DNA of 64,000 bases from Pseudobacteriovorax sp. (GTDB lineage Bacteria > Bdellovibrionota_B > Oligoflexia > Oligoflexales > Oligoflexaceae), in assembly GCA_013215145.1 (NCBI GenBank), contig JABSRP010000039.1, positions 16,006-80,005 on the forward strand, in the 5' to 3' direction. A program made the position numbers and the translations under genes. The notes below the pieces were generated by a model. The model was not told the origin of the DNA, searched no databases, and saw only the letters and a program-made list of their open reading frames with translations. Positions 1 through 9,710 of this stretch are shown in pieces; position 1 is the stretch's first letter; each line of letters starts with the position of its first letter.

Positions 1-276
1 TTGTAATCGGTAAAACTATCGTTTGTCCAAATAATTTCTTCCTGTTTTGTTGTAAGCGCCTGATCTAGACCACAAGAAACTGATCAAAAATGCTTGCGAC
101 TGTACCAAATTTTATCCACCTAGAATCATTGAAGTAAAATCCAAAGAATCAGCTGTCAAATTTCATCCGTTGAAGCGAATCAATAGCAATTAACCAGAAT
201 CAAACGAAATTTCGTCTGCACCTTGATTAAATATCTAATTTGGCATACTAATATCCCTCAATTTCAGGAGGGAATA

Positions 277-1486
277 GTGGTGCCAACCCGCCGAGCTTAT
301 GATCATCGAATTAAACAGCTAATAGCAAATGCCAGAGATCCAAACTTATTTCCAAGCCTAAACATTCCAAGTTCTACTGCCAGAGAGTGGATTAAAAAAG
401 GATCCTTCGACGTCGTCACTTTACCAGAATTAGAGCTAGCTTCTGAAGACCTTGTTGTAAAAGTAAGTAACCTGAATAACGAACTCGAATCACTAAAGAC
501 GAAGCAAAAGCTCGTCATCTTCACTTTTAAGATTTTCGGACTACAAATCCAATACAAAAAGTTGCCAAGAACTGATGACAAGAGCCTTCTCATCGAAGCC
601 ATCAAATCGGCTGCTAAATCTCTGTCACTCGACACTTGCCTCGATGCTATTGCCCTGAGTCTAGCTCGATACAATCACTGGCTCAGAAGCCTTAGAAAAT
701 GCAAAATTCCAGAAGTTGACTTCTGTCCAAGAACCCACCCATTGGTCCTTACACATAAAGAGGTTGCAAAGATAAAAGACTACGTTTCGTAAAAAAGATT
801 CGCCCACTTCAGCATTTCTTCATTAGCCATCTTTGCCAAACGACAAGGCGATCTATTTGCCTCACCTGCCACATGGTCGAGACTTGTCAGAAAACTGGGA
901 CTAAGACGACCAAGTAAACGAGTATACCCACAAAAGCCTAAGGTCGGAATCAGAGTAAATAACCCGAACGAACTCTGGCATATCGATGCAAGCGTCATCA
1001 AACTTCAAGATGGAACAAGGTGTTTTATCCAAACCATCATCGACAACCACTCGAGGTACGTATTAGCAAGCAGAGCCACAACTGACTACGGAGGTGTTAG
1101 AACCGCTGAACTTATCCGACAAGCTATCGATAATGCAAGATCTATCAAGCAGCAAACCACTCTCATGTGCGACCAAGGAACCGAAAACATCAACTTCGAG
1201 GTCGATTCACTCCTAGAGGAGCAAGACATCAAGCGAATCGTTGCTCAAATCGATATAGACTTTTCCAATAGCATGGTTGAAGCACTCTTCAAAAGGATGA
1301 AACACAACTACCTATTCAATCACCCCTTAACCAGTCTAGAAGTTCTACAAGAAAAACTCGACTACTATATCAAAGAATCAGATTCCCCTCGCTTGCCTTA
1401 AAGGCGCAACTCCTGCCGAAGTGTTCTTCTCTAGACTACCCAACGACTACGATCAGCAGATCAAGACAAACCACAAACTCGCATAA
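277..1486 (+). pseudogene. Decayed DDE (rve-type) transposase
   Basis: Reading from a GTG preceded by AGGAGG, the frame encodes an N-terminal helix-turn-helix-like part and then an integrase-core fold. The core contains LWHIDAS, a TIIDNHSRY strand, CDQGTEN and SNSMVEALFKRMK, matching the D, D and E blocks of rve-family transposases. The frame is broken by an in-frame TAA at 790-792. It shifts near 1380, where the conserved tail (PLACLKGATPAEVFF) continues in the +1 frame to a TAA at 1484-1486. An open stretch of 25 codons after that stop, to 1564, may be part of the original tail, but this is uncertain. No terminal inverted repeats were identified. The element is very probably inactive. The exact IS family cannot be named from the sequence alone. 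Confidence 0.85.
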
Positions 1487-1756
1487 AAGCTAGGATTGAG
1501 TCCAATAGAGCTACAAACTGCGGGATCTGCATCGCCTGACGAACTTCAGTACCTAAATCCCTAGTTAAGTAAAATTGAGCAATTCCTAAGAGCCCTACCC
1601 CTATTAACTCGATCCGATAAGCTTCGAAAACATATAGCCCTTTCGTTATTTCTATGTGCGAAACTTCGTGCTCTTTAATATGTAGTCCACTGATTCAATG
1701 CTCGGCAACGGCTCTGTGTATATCTTTCTACAGCAGAGCTATCGAAACCCTGTTCT

Positions 1757-2707
1757 TTAAGGAAAGGTATCAAAAGTTACTCCAAAAACTACTGTAACTA
1801 GAGGTTGGCCGGGTGCAGGAGGGAATTGCAATTGAAGTTGGTTTCCCACAATGGTGTATTCAAGAGATCTATTATTGAGACAGTCGAGTCCTTCATCTAC
1901 CCTACAACCTAGAAAATCATTATCTTCAGATACTGAGTATACCGAATCATCGATACTTAAAATTTCAAAAATACCAATCTCGCGAATCGCGTCGGTACTG
2001 CTTAATCTAATCGAAATATTTGCGTTGTCGAAAGCTTCTACATACATTCCATCTTTATCGCTACCTAACTCAAATACTCTCTGAGTAAACAGGTCAAATT
2101 TTTGACCAAAGACTGTTGCTTCTTCATTGCCATTTAACCAGCTGTCAAAAGTTGCAGAAATGTTTTTTATGTCTTCGCCAAACATATTTGCTTCTGTATC
2201 AAAGTTTACTATTTCTCTAGAATCAACTATCTTGTATAGAGAACCTTCTGATTTCGTTTTGGAGGCATAAATATTGATGAATAACTCAAGCTGAAAATTT
2301 TCCTTGGTCAAGAGGGTTCGAAGGTAATAGTATTTCATTCCTTCACCCCAAGCGGAATCTATGCATTGGCTTTCAAACGAAATAGAAACGTCATCGAATA
2401 AATACGTATCTACATAGCTTTCCAAATAAGATTTTATAGATTCGCACTTACCTGACCAATCTACTGAATCAAACTTAGGAAATTTAAATGAACTGGTCTC
2501 CAGTGCTACCGGAATCGAGGGCTTTTTGTCAGAGTTCTTTTCTTTTAGGTCTGTTTCAGATGATGTCTCTGATAAATTTTCACTATTATTAGTTGTATCA
2601 TTATCAGGTTGTGCTTGTACGATCGGAGATGGCCTGTCGTTTGTCTTTCCACAACCAAGCGCGAATAGTACTATTTTTAATAATAAAACCAATTGGAACT
2701 TTTCCAT
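1757..2707 (-). CDS. Putative lipoprotein of unknown function
   Basis: This 316-residue protein starts with a hydrophobic signal sequence ending at FALGC, an imperfect lipobox, followed by an Asn/Ser/Glu/Asp-rich linker of about 50 residues. The rest looks like a soluble beta-rich domain with paired Cys residues. I recognise no family. The start was set at the ATG at 2707 rather than 2722 because GGAG lies 7 bases upstream of it. It stands alone, downstream of and in the same orientation as the toxin/immunity operon but about 325 bases away. It sits between transposase debris and that operon, so it is likely accessory. Confidence 0.7.
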   Translation of the reverse strand: MEKFQLVLLLKIVLFALGCGKTNDRPSPIVQAQPDNDTTNNSENLSETSSETDLKEKNSDKKPSIPVALETSSFKFPKFDSVDWSGKCESIKSYLESYVDTYLFDDVSISFESQCIDSAWGEGMKYYYLRTLLTKENFQLELFINIYASKTKSEGSLYKIVDSREIVNFDTEANMFGEDIKNISATFDSWLNGNEEATVFGQKFDLFTQRVFELGSDKDGMYVEAFDNANISIRLSSTDAIREIGIFEILSIDDSVYSVSEDNDFLGCRVDEGLDCLNNRSLEYTIVGNQLQLQFPPAPGQPLVTVVFGVTFDTFP

Positions 2708-3032
2708 AAATTTTCTCCACATTCAAAATTTGGTACTGTGATACTGATGCATTAGTTTTTTTGTAATGAAGTTGATACCATATTCCCTAATAACTGCATA
2801 CTCAGAAGGATTAGTTAAGTGATATCCTTTTTATGACTGAAGGTGTGACCCCTTCCACCAAAAGAAACTCGAGCTGAATATGATTTCAGATTTGAGCCGT
2901 TTGTATTTGAAGAGGTTTGTCTTGGTTATCATGTCAGATTTGCTACCCAAGTTAACTAAGTGACCAACAACAATAACATTAACGAGCAATTCTTGCACCA
3001 AAGCCAACTTTTGTACTAATCCCGTATTTACA
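2708..3032. other. Intergenic stretch without a convincing gene
   Basis: This AT-rich region lies between the SUKH immunity gene and the lipoprotein. A 75-codon minus-strand reading frame (2831-3058) overlaps the end of the immunity gene out of frame, lacks a ribosome site and resembles no protein, so I do not call it. It presumably holds the terminator of the toxin operon and the promoter of the lipoprotein, but no clear hairpin stands out. Confidence 0.5.
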
Positions 3033-3488
3033 CTATAAACGATTGTGGTTGCATTCATAACTCAATTGACGCTCCAAATAATCACTTAGTAATATACCGG
3101 TTGATTCCGGAGGATCTATATCTGAAACTTTAAAAACTGTAGGATCATCTTGATCTAGATCAATTACATACCAAAAATTTAATCCACCATATTCATTTAC
3201 TACTAGTCGAGGGCTAGGAATCACGTGATTGATAGTTTTGTCTTCTATCAATTCGCTTAATATTTCCTGATTCTCTAAAATCATTTGCCCAGCACTGACT
3301 GCTGCAGGGTCTGAAAAATCTCCACAAACGTCCAAGAAAGCCTTATATGATTTCGGTAGACTGTGATTAATAGCTGACTCAAGAGTATAAATATCAGAGT
3401 TATTCAAACCAGAGAAATCAGAAAGACTTCTCGTCGTTTTTCTTGCAATTTCTTCAATGACATTCATAAATTTTGACTTGAAATCCAT
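3033..3488 (-). CDS. SUKH/SMI1-KNR4-like immunity protein
   Basis: This 151-residue protein has no signal peptide. It carries the SMI1/KNR4 (SUKH) signature: an N-terminal helical part ending in LPKSYKAFLDVCGDF (about residues 44-58), and a C-terminal half with hydrophobic strands (FWYVIDLDQDD) and a closing helix LSDYLERQL. SUKH proteins are well-known cytoplasmic immunity proteins of polymorphic toxin systems and are often encoded just downstream of nuclease or deaminase toxins. Here the gene starts 9 bases after the toxin stop codon and is last in the operon. Family and context agree, so it probably neutralises the deaminase-like tip of the preceding gene. The pairing itself is inference. 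Confidence 0.8.
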   Translation of the reverse strand: MDFKSKFMNVIEEIARKTTRSLSDFSGLNNSDIYTLESAINHSLPKSYKAFLDVCGDFSDPAAVSAGQMILENQEILSELIEDKTINHVIPSPRLVVNEYGGLNFWYVIDLDQDDPTVFKVSDIDPPESTGILLSDYLERQLSYECNHNRL

Positions 3489-3497
3489 AAGTAGCTC

Positions 3498-6017
3498 CTA
3501 TTGTGCCCAATCTGGACCAAAAATAGCTGCATAGTCAATTCTAGACTTATAGCTTGTAGAACGTGTTTCTATGCTAATCCCTGGAAATAGTTTCTTAAAA
3601 TTTGAAAGAGCAGCTTGACATCGGTCACATATGATTCTCTCCGAAACAATACGTACTTTACCAATCGAGTTTGGATTTAAACTCCTTGCCAAATACTCTA
3701 ACGCGATTCTCTCAGAATCCAAAGCTCGATCTAAACCATCAAAAAGAAATTCAGGATCCCCATTGGGTTTAATTACCATTCCTTCCCTTAGGATTCTATC
3801 GTTCGCCTTAATCTGTCCGCCTGCTTGATTTCTAATCAAAAACTTTGCACTATCGCTAACACCTTCAACCTGGACATCTATCAAGGCTAGGTTACGCCTC
3901 AACTGTGAAGTCGATGTTTGCTGTAATGCCTTTCTCATGCGTCGGAATATATCTAACGATTCCTTCTGGGCTGCCTCACCGGAAAGGTCAAAAACTTTAT
4001 TTAAGTTTTGAGAGCTCCAAAGGTCCTTAATATCAGTTTTGACTGGTATAGCATCGAGTACCTTTTGTATATTCAGCCTTTTCGGATTAGCAAGTCGCTC
4101 AAACCAACCAGATATAGTTGAATTGCCCGTGCTATTTTCTGCAAGCTTGCTGAATGTCCCACCGCTGATACCAAGTCTTTCGGCAGATTCAACAGAATTC
4201 GTTATCTGTTTAACTAGGCATTTTACTTCATCATTGGCATAGGCCGTTGGAGTAAAGAACTCCTGAAACCCGTCTAAAATCCTGTACAACATTCCGGTGC
4301 GATTTGAAATGTTACAAATTTTTTGGCTAGTTTCTAGTAACAAACCAGTTACGTTATCATCTTCAATCCCGAGCCGATTCTTCAGCAGGTCCTTTGTCTG
4401 CCCTATCGCATCAAATACCTTATCAACACCTTTTCTGGAGATGTCAAATATTCCTTCGACAAGACCGCCTAATCTGCGCCAAAAAGTACCGCTTCCTACA
4501 AGCAAACCGAGTGCAGAGTAGATCTGATCTTTGGTAGTCAGAGCTTCACCCGTGCAATAATCAACCTTGTTTACTAACTCATACCAGTCTGAGTAATCGC
4601 CAGTGGCTCCAACCTTTGCTAAGCAAGTCGCAACATCCTTAAGTGCAATGGTAGCCCCAAGTATCATCGAAGCAAGCTTTTTACTTGAGTCTGCAACGGT
4701 ATTAAATCCCGCCTTAATTGCATACCCAATAGCCTTCACTGCTGTAAGAGCTCTTTGCTGTTTTTCAGATAGATTTTGACCTTCTATTTTCTTTAGGACA
4801 TTTTCTAACTGAATTCCCTCAGCTGGCATTTTGGCGACTATCTCTTCTTTAACTATTTTTTTAACATCGTCGGGAACGGGAGAATCTATGTCATATCCAT
4901 ATTCGTCCAGCTCTTTTACATCGACTGATCGAAAAAATTCTTCGAAACTTGCTACCGATCGCAAGTAGTTTTTCTTATCTGCAACAACGAAGTTTGGCCG
5001 ATCTCTAAGAAGTTGATCACCGTATTGTAAAAATGAGCTAGCCCATGCATGAAGGGCAATAAAAAAATCTTTTTTCACGATCTGGCTATAACTAGGGCTT
5101 AAAAAATCTACAATGTAGCTATCTACCAACGCCTGATAGTTAGTATTATCATTTGGAAAGCTCGTCCTAAAAAGTCTATCGATTCCAATTTCTCTGTAAT
5201 GAGGATCAAACGGCTCTACAATAGGTGATTCAAGGTTAGCGAGCTGATTAACAGCCGTTATAGCAATGGAATCGATTTCTCCCATAAGGCCTTTAATAGA
5301 GTTATCAAGCTGCTCTAATGCTTGTTCAGCCTCCCTCACTCTAGACTCTAGGGAAGGATCACACTCTTTCATGGCATAAAGCCTAGCAAAATCTATATGA
5401 TTTAGATCTACAGAAAGGATTTTTTCCAAATACTCATAATCGCAGTTTTCTACCTGCTCTCTAAATTCATCTAGTTGCTCGCGGATGCTTGGAGAATTGT
5501 AATCATTACTCGAGCCATCATCTCCTCCATCATCGTCATCAGGGTCAGGACTAGGCCCTTTTGTTGAGGCATTGTCCTGATTTAAAATATAGTCATAAGT
5601 CGTTGAACCATCTGCAGTGGTTCGACGTCTTGTCAAGATTCTATCGCGATCGACTGCTTCACGCCGCTGGTAGTTTCCGCAGTCTGCCGTTTGCCTGCCA
5701 AAGCCATAAGAGTCATTTTTTGGATCAACGCATACAAGCTCAGGAATTACTTCGGATTCCCAACGCCATCTATTATCAGAGCTTCTTGCTACAAACTCAT
5801 AGTGATCTGCAGATTTTAGCTCTAGGCAAGGACTATCTTTTTTTACTTTATACCAGCCTTTATAGTAGTAACGAAACACCGAATCATTTTGGCCGCTAGT
5901 TCCCACATAAATTGTCATATCTGTTTCATTACAAACACGAAAAAACGAGTATGAATAAGCAAAGTTACTAGTAACTGCGATTAGCAGTAAAAATATTTCT
6001 AGAATAAAAGGTTTCAT
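3498..6017 (-). CDS. Exported polymorphic-toxin-like protein with C-terminal deaminase-like domain
   Basis: This 839-residue protein has a Sec signal peptide (about residues 1-22). A small Cys-containing domain follows, starting FFRVCNETDMTIYVG, which resembles DUF1036-type domains. Next are an Asp/Gly-rich linker (DPDDDDGGDDG) and a long helical region. The last 75 residues carry DSE (767-769) and, about 28 residues later, CDRC (797-800) inside ERIICDRCQAALSNFKKLFPG. That layout matches the zinc-binding motifs of the nucleic-acid deaminase superfamily in bacterial toxins, with E769 as the expected catalytic Glu. The immunity-like gene follows directly. The protein may be toxic by base deamination after delivery into target cells. 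The secretion route beyond Sec is not apparent. Confidence 0.72.
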   Translation of the reverse strand: MKPFILEIFLLLIAVTSNFAYSYSFFRVCNETDMTIYVGTSGQNDSVFRYYYKGWYKVKKDSPCLELKSADHYEFVARSSDNRWRWESEVIPELVCVDPKNDSYGFGRQTADCGNYQRREAVDRDRILTRRRTTADGSTTYDYILNQDNASTKGPSPDPDDDDGGDDGSSNDYNSPSIREQLDEFREQVENCDYEYLEKILSVDLNHIDFARLYAMKECDPSLESRVREAEQALEQLDNSIKGLMGEIDSIAITAVNQLANLESPIVEPFDPHYREIGIDRLFRTSFPNDNTNYQALVDSYIVDFLSPSYSQIVKKDFFIALHAWASSFLQYGDQLLRDRPNFVVADKKNYLRSVASFEEFFRSVDVKELDEYGYDIDSPVPDDVKKIVKEEIVAKMPAEGIQLENVLKKIEGQNLSEKQQRALTAVKAIGYAIKAGFNTVADSSKKLASMILGATIALKDVATCLAKVGATGDYSDWYELVNKVDYCTGEALTTKDQIYSALGLLVGSGTFWRRLGGLVEGIFDISRKGVDKVFDAIGQTKDLLKNRLGIEDDNVTGLLLETSQKICNISNRTGMLYRILDGFQEFFTPTAYANDEVKCLVKQITNSVESAERLGISGGTFSKLAENSTGNSTISGWFERLANPKRLNIQKVLDAIPVKTDIKDLWSSQNLNKVFDLSGEAAQKESLDIFRRMRKALQQTSTSQLRRNLALIDVQVEGVSDSAKFLIRNQAGGQIKANDRILREGMVIKPNGDPEFLFDGLDRALDSERIALEYLARSLNPNSIGKVRIVSERIICDRCQAALSNFKKLFPGISIETRSTSYKSRIDYAAIFGPDWAQ

Positions 6018-6025
6018 ATCGGTCC

Positions 6026-7363
6026 CTATTCCTTTGTTTCTTCGATTTTTGAACTCAATGATTGGTAAAAACGTCCCATCTTTTGATCGTGGTCTCTTCT
6101 AAGTTGTTTTAACTTGTTCTTCAATCTACGCCTCTCGCATTTATGAGGACCATCGGCAGGACCACAATGACAGCGATCTTTACCAATAAACGCAGCAGGC
6201 AGGTTTACTATTTTTCTGTCTTCTTCCAAAAAGCATCGATTAGTCTCTGATATCCAGTGCTGGAGCGATTTGTCAATTTCACGGCAGGGACCGCCGCACT
6301 GCTCCCACAACTCTTCTGAATTTGCAATTAACCAAAGTTGAGGTAGCTGCTCGTGAATAAAAAAGCCAACCCACTCTAGATCAGAAAGGCCGTCGAATGT
6401 TAAGTCTGGAATCTCAACTTTTATTTTTGTCAGCTTATCCAAACGAAATGAATCAGCTTTCACGTCAGGAAGCTTATCCATGTCTATTCTGAGTGAGCTT
6501 ATCTGTTTTTCTAAATTTCTTAGCTCTCTACTAGCATATTCAAGATTTTTTTCGAGTTTTTGAAATTCTCGCCATGCTTCAGTAGAAAGATGCTCGAGGC
6601 CTTTGATCAGCCTTTGGGTGGCATCTTCTACTGACTCGCCAGCCCTTACGATAACTTCAACAGCTCCGTTACCGATATCAACGACGACAGTTGTAGCATT
6701 TTCCAAAAACTCGCCTGATTCTGTAACAACACCTTCAACTCCGTCACGAACAGCTTTTTCTATTTTTTTTCCTGTATCTGCGATTTTTTTACAGCAGCTT
6801 ATCTTAAGTCCATGAGCTTCATAACCATCATAGACCTCGCCTACAGGCTGGCTACCCTTATGACCAAGCAAAACGCCTATTCCAATCGACCGCTGCTTAG
6901 CTGTACCTAGGTAAATGCCAACTGGGGTATTGCTTGAGTAAATCGCTCTACCAGAGTTTCCTTTTTGGCCAGTACAAGAGATGCTAAAATAAGGAGATTT
7001 AACACTTGTTATACTGCAATTTTCTCCAGAAAAACTAACACTTTCTCCAATCATCACTTTTTTTCGCAAACTGGTTTTGTCAGTAATAAGGCTGCTAACT
7101 TGAACTAAACTCATTTCAGAACTATTGTGATTTGAAATAGAAATGATTTTTTTTCGATCATAAACATCATCTTCTTTCACTAGGATATGATCACTATTTT
7201 GCTCGGGCAGGCAATGCCTTGGCAAAAGAAGATTTCCTTCTTCGGTTTTTACGGCTTCGCAAAGGGAGCCGCGACTATATACGGAGATCTCGGTAGCAAA
7301 GATCTCTGTTGCGCTTCCAAAGATTAATAGGATCGTGAAGAGCGCACTATTTAATTTTTTCAT
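6026..7363 (-). CDS. Exported trypsin-like protease-fold protein with long coiled-coil tail
   Basis: A signal peptide (about 1-23) is followed by a small chymotrypsin-fold domain. The candidate triad is His50 (LLLPRHCL), Glu83 (SSEMSLVQV, where trypsins have Asp) and Ser137 (GQKGNSGRA). The remaining 280 residues are helical, with heptad-like stretches around 230-300 and a Cys-rich basic patch (GKDRCHCGP, HKCERRR) near the C-terminus. The gene overlaps its upstream neighbour by 4 bases and ends 8 bases before the toxin gene, so the products are probably made together. It could process or chaperone the toxin in the periplasm, but this is inference. The Asp-to-Glu change leaves catalytic activity open. 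Confidence 0.65.
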   Translation of the reverse strand: MKKLNSALFTILLIFGSATEIFATEISVYSRGSLCEAVKTEEGNLLLPRHCLPEQNSDHILVKEDDVYDRKKIISISNHNSSEMSLVQVSSLITDKTSLRKKVMIGESVSFSGENCSITSVKSPYFSISCTGQKGNSGRAIYSSNTPVGIYLGTAKQRSIGIGVLLGHKGSQPVGEVYDGYEAHGLKISCCKKIADTGKKIEKAVRDGVEGVVTESGEFLENATTVVVDIGNGAVEVIVRAGESVEDATQRLIKGLEHLSTEAWREFQKLEKNLEYASRELRNLEKQISSLRIDMDKLPDVKADSFRLDKLTKIKVEIPDLTFDGLSDLEWVGFFIHEQLPQLWLIANSEELWEQCGGPCREIDKSLQHWISETNRCFLEEDRKIVNLPAAFIGKDRCHCGPADGPHKCERRRLKNKLKQLRRDHDQKMGRFYQSLSSKIEETKE

Positions 7364-8664
7364 CTCTCAAGCTCCAATAATAATTTGATCCCAACCTTTA
7401 CCTTTTTGCTAAAATCGAGCAGCTTTTCTTTATCTTCAAAACTACGATACCTAAATCGCCTAGACGGCGTCATACCAATTTCATCTTTAAAAAATGCTAA
7501 CGCATTCTGCCAGTCACCACTTCTTTCACTCTCTGGTAGGGAGCGATTTAATGAGGCCAACTTTGCATGCGCTTTTCTAGTGCGATCACGAAGAAGTTGG
7601 TTTAGTCCCTTAATTGATAGAATTTTAGATTCATTTTTGAGGATGATATTTTTTTCAATGTCCTCTGCATATGACATCAGCTCATTTTTCCTTGATTGAG
7701 AAAAATTCGGAGAATTATAAATTAGAGCCTTCACGGCTGATTTTGCGTTAGGAAAGCTAAAATAGATCTCAAGGGCATCCTCAATATCTTTTTCTTGCAG
7801 ACTTTTCTCCATTACTGCGCCCATCTCGGTAATCATTAACCTCAGCTCCCGATAAAGCTGAATTTCTCTTTCTCTGCTTTCGACTTTTTTTATAAAATCT
7901 CTTATTTTAAAGCTTGCCAGATCAGAATTTACCTTCTTTAGCTTAGTGAGAGTAATATTTAGTTTTAGCGCTTCGTGAAGATTGATAAACTCCCTACAAC
8001 CCTGCGGAGTCTTACTGTGAAAAGATGACTTTTCGATAAACTCTCGTAGTGACCATGCCTGCTCGTTTCCTTTATCTAAATTATCCCTGCCTATTCTCTT
8101 GTATTCACTCCAGTCTTCACCGAGGCTGTTTAATCTTCTTAGTTCAAAGTCATAGTCTTTTAGCTCGACTAGGATTCTATTGAAAACCTGCTCTCTAATC
8201 TGGTTAAGAATAATATTGGCGCTTGCATCAGCCTGACATACTCTTGCTTCTTTAACTTGCCGTCCGTATAGGTTCGCTAAATCCTTAGCTTCATTAAGCG
8301 TTAGATTGGAGGATTCGATTTTTTCTAAGGCGCGATTGGTATGCTGATTTAATGCCGAAAGCCTTCGGTTATCACTATCAACAGCTCCACTCAACTCAGA
8401 TTTAAGTTTTGAAAATAGGTCAAATAGCTGGCGAAGTCTATTTTGATAACGAACCGTCTTAGATTCAAATCTGTTTAAGATTGAAACGACCTTACTTCTT
8501 TGATCGATTTCTTGCTTAGTCTCATAAAGAGTTTTACTTTTTAATTCTACTTCATTTCTTACCTGGGACAACTCATTTTCTTTATCAGCTACTTCATCAG
8601 AAAGCCCTAGCGTCGAAAAACTGGCCCCAAGGGTAAACCAAATTAAATAATTTTTTAAATACAT
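7360..8664 (-). CDS. Exported coiled-coil protein, unknown function
   Basis: This 434-residue protein has an N-terminal hydrophobic signal segment (about 4-22). It is otherwise almost entirely helical, rich in Lys, Glu, Leu and Arg, with clear heptad character at about 24-110. No enzymatic motif is visible and I recognise no family. It ends in an ATGA overlap with the next gene and begins 14 bases after the preceding one, so it is a member of the toxin operon. A structural or scaffold role in the cell envelope is possible but unproven. Confidence 0.65.
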   Translation of the reverse strand: MYLKNYLIWFTLGASFSTLGLSDEVADKENELSQVRNEVELKSKTLYETKQEIDQRSKVVSILNRFESKTVRYQNRLRQLFDLFSKLKSELSGAVDSDNRRLSALNQHTNRALEKIESSNLTLNEAKDLANLYGRQVKEARVCQADASANIILNQIREQVFNRILVELKDYDFELRRLNSLGEDWSEYKRIGRDNLDKGNEQAWSLREFIEKSSFHSKTPQGCREFINLHEALKLNITLTKLKKVNSDLASFKIRDFIKKVESREREIQLYRELRLMITEMGAVMEKSLQEKDIEDALEIYFSFPNAKSAVKALIYNSPNFSQSRKNELMSYAEDIEKNIILKNESKILSIKGLNQLLRDRTRKAHAKLASLNRSLPESERSGDWQNALAFFKDEIGMTPSRRFRYRSFEDKEKLLDFSKKVKVGIKLLLELER

Positions 8665-8678
8665 ATTCTTTTTCCGTA

Positions 8679-9692
8679 TTAGCTATTATCAAGAGTTCTT
8701 TTTAATCGCTCAAGATTTCTTCTCATTCGACTAGATTCCGTATCTTCATACGAATCAAGTCTTCTGATCTCATCGTCTATGAAATCTGCAACAAGGGAGA
8801 TTTCTGCTTTAGCATCCGTGTACTTTTCTTTAGTAATTTCTCGTGCTTTTTCGATTGCTCTTATACAGAAAGTATTTGTTCCTGTTTCACAGTTTGAAAC
8901 CCCTCTAAGAGCAGACTCTACTTTAACTGATAGTTCACGATTCTTTCGGGCTTCGTTTCTATAGTTATCAATTATTCCGCCTTCCCCTTGAAGAAGTTCA
9001 ACTCTTTCGGCTTCGAAGTCAGTTAGATTTTCTGATTCGAGAAGGTCTTCAAGTTCGGATTCAGCAAAGTCTGCCTCTAGATCCCAGATATCGGCCTCGT
9101 CAATCAAGGTTTTAGGCATGTTTTGAACAAGAATCCATGATTCATTCAGGATATCAGCGGTTTCAATACTCTCATAAATGTCTAGAAAATCTTGGGTACT
9201 ATCCTTAAGAATTTCGGTAATTAGTCTAAGTGAAGAGATGTCAATGTGAGAAACGTTTCCAACAACCTCGATTTCACAATCTTTTGAAATTATCGGAAAC
9301 AGGTTTCTTGATTCGTTAAACCACAGGCTGAAGCTAGGGCTATTCTCGGCCGAGAAATACGTTTCGATAGTCTCAATCTTTTCTACCGGTAGCGTACTAT
9401 TGGTTGTTTGACTTACCAGCCTAAAATCTAATTCGCCTCCAAAAATCTGACACTTGCTTGAATCGATAATTAAGGTATTTTTGATCAGTGCCTTAGACAG
9501 ATATTTGCTCGATGTCTCTGAAATTGCGTTAGCGATGAAAGACTCACTTTGACTGTCTTCGGTTATACTATTACACTCACCAATGTAGTCTGGTGACAAC
9601 GATTGTCCTGGGCAATGGTCTTTTGCCTTAAAAATAACCTGGGCGTAAGTGGTTTGCCCGATAAGACATAGGGTAAAAATTAGTTTCCGCAT
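8679..9692 (-). CDS. Exported protein of the toxin operon, unknown function
   Basis: This 337-residue, strongly acidic protein begins with a typical signal peptide (MRKLIFTLCLIGQTTYAQ) and has GAGAGGAA just upstream of its ATG. The first half looks beta-rich with several Cys. The second half (about 175-337) is a Glu-rich helical region including SELEDLLESENLTDFEAERVE. No known domain was recognised. Its spacing (14-18 bases to both neighbours) places it firmly in the six-gene operon. Confidence 0.65.
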   Translation of the reverse strand: MRKLIFTLCLIGQTTYAQVIFKAKDHCPGQSLSPDYIGECNSITEDSQSESFIANAISETSSKYLSKALIKNTLIIDSSKCQIFGGELDFRLVSQTTNSTLPVEKIETIETYFSAENSPSFSLWFNESRNLFPIISKDCEIEVVGNVSHIDISSLRLITEILKDSTQDFLDIYESIETADILNESWILVQNMPKTLIDEADIWDLEADFAESELEDLLESENLTDFEAERVELLQGEGGIIDNYRNEARKNRELSVKVESALRGVSNCETGTNTFCIRAIEKAREITKEKYTDAKAEISLVADFIDDEIRRLDSYEDTESSRMRRNLERLKRTLDNS

Positions 9693-9710
9693 ATCGAAAT
9701 TCCTCTCAAA

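Noticed and set aside
2831..3058. 75-codon minus-strand ORF
   Set aside because: Overlaps the SUKH gene out of frame, no ribosome site, composition not protein-like.
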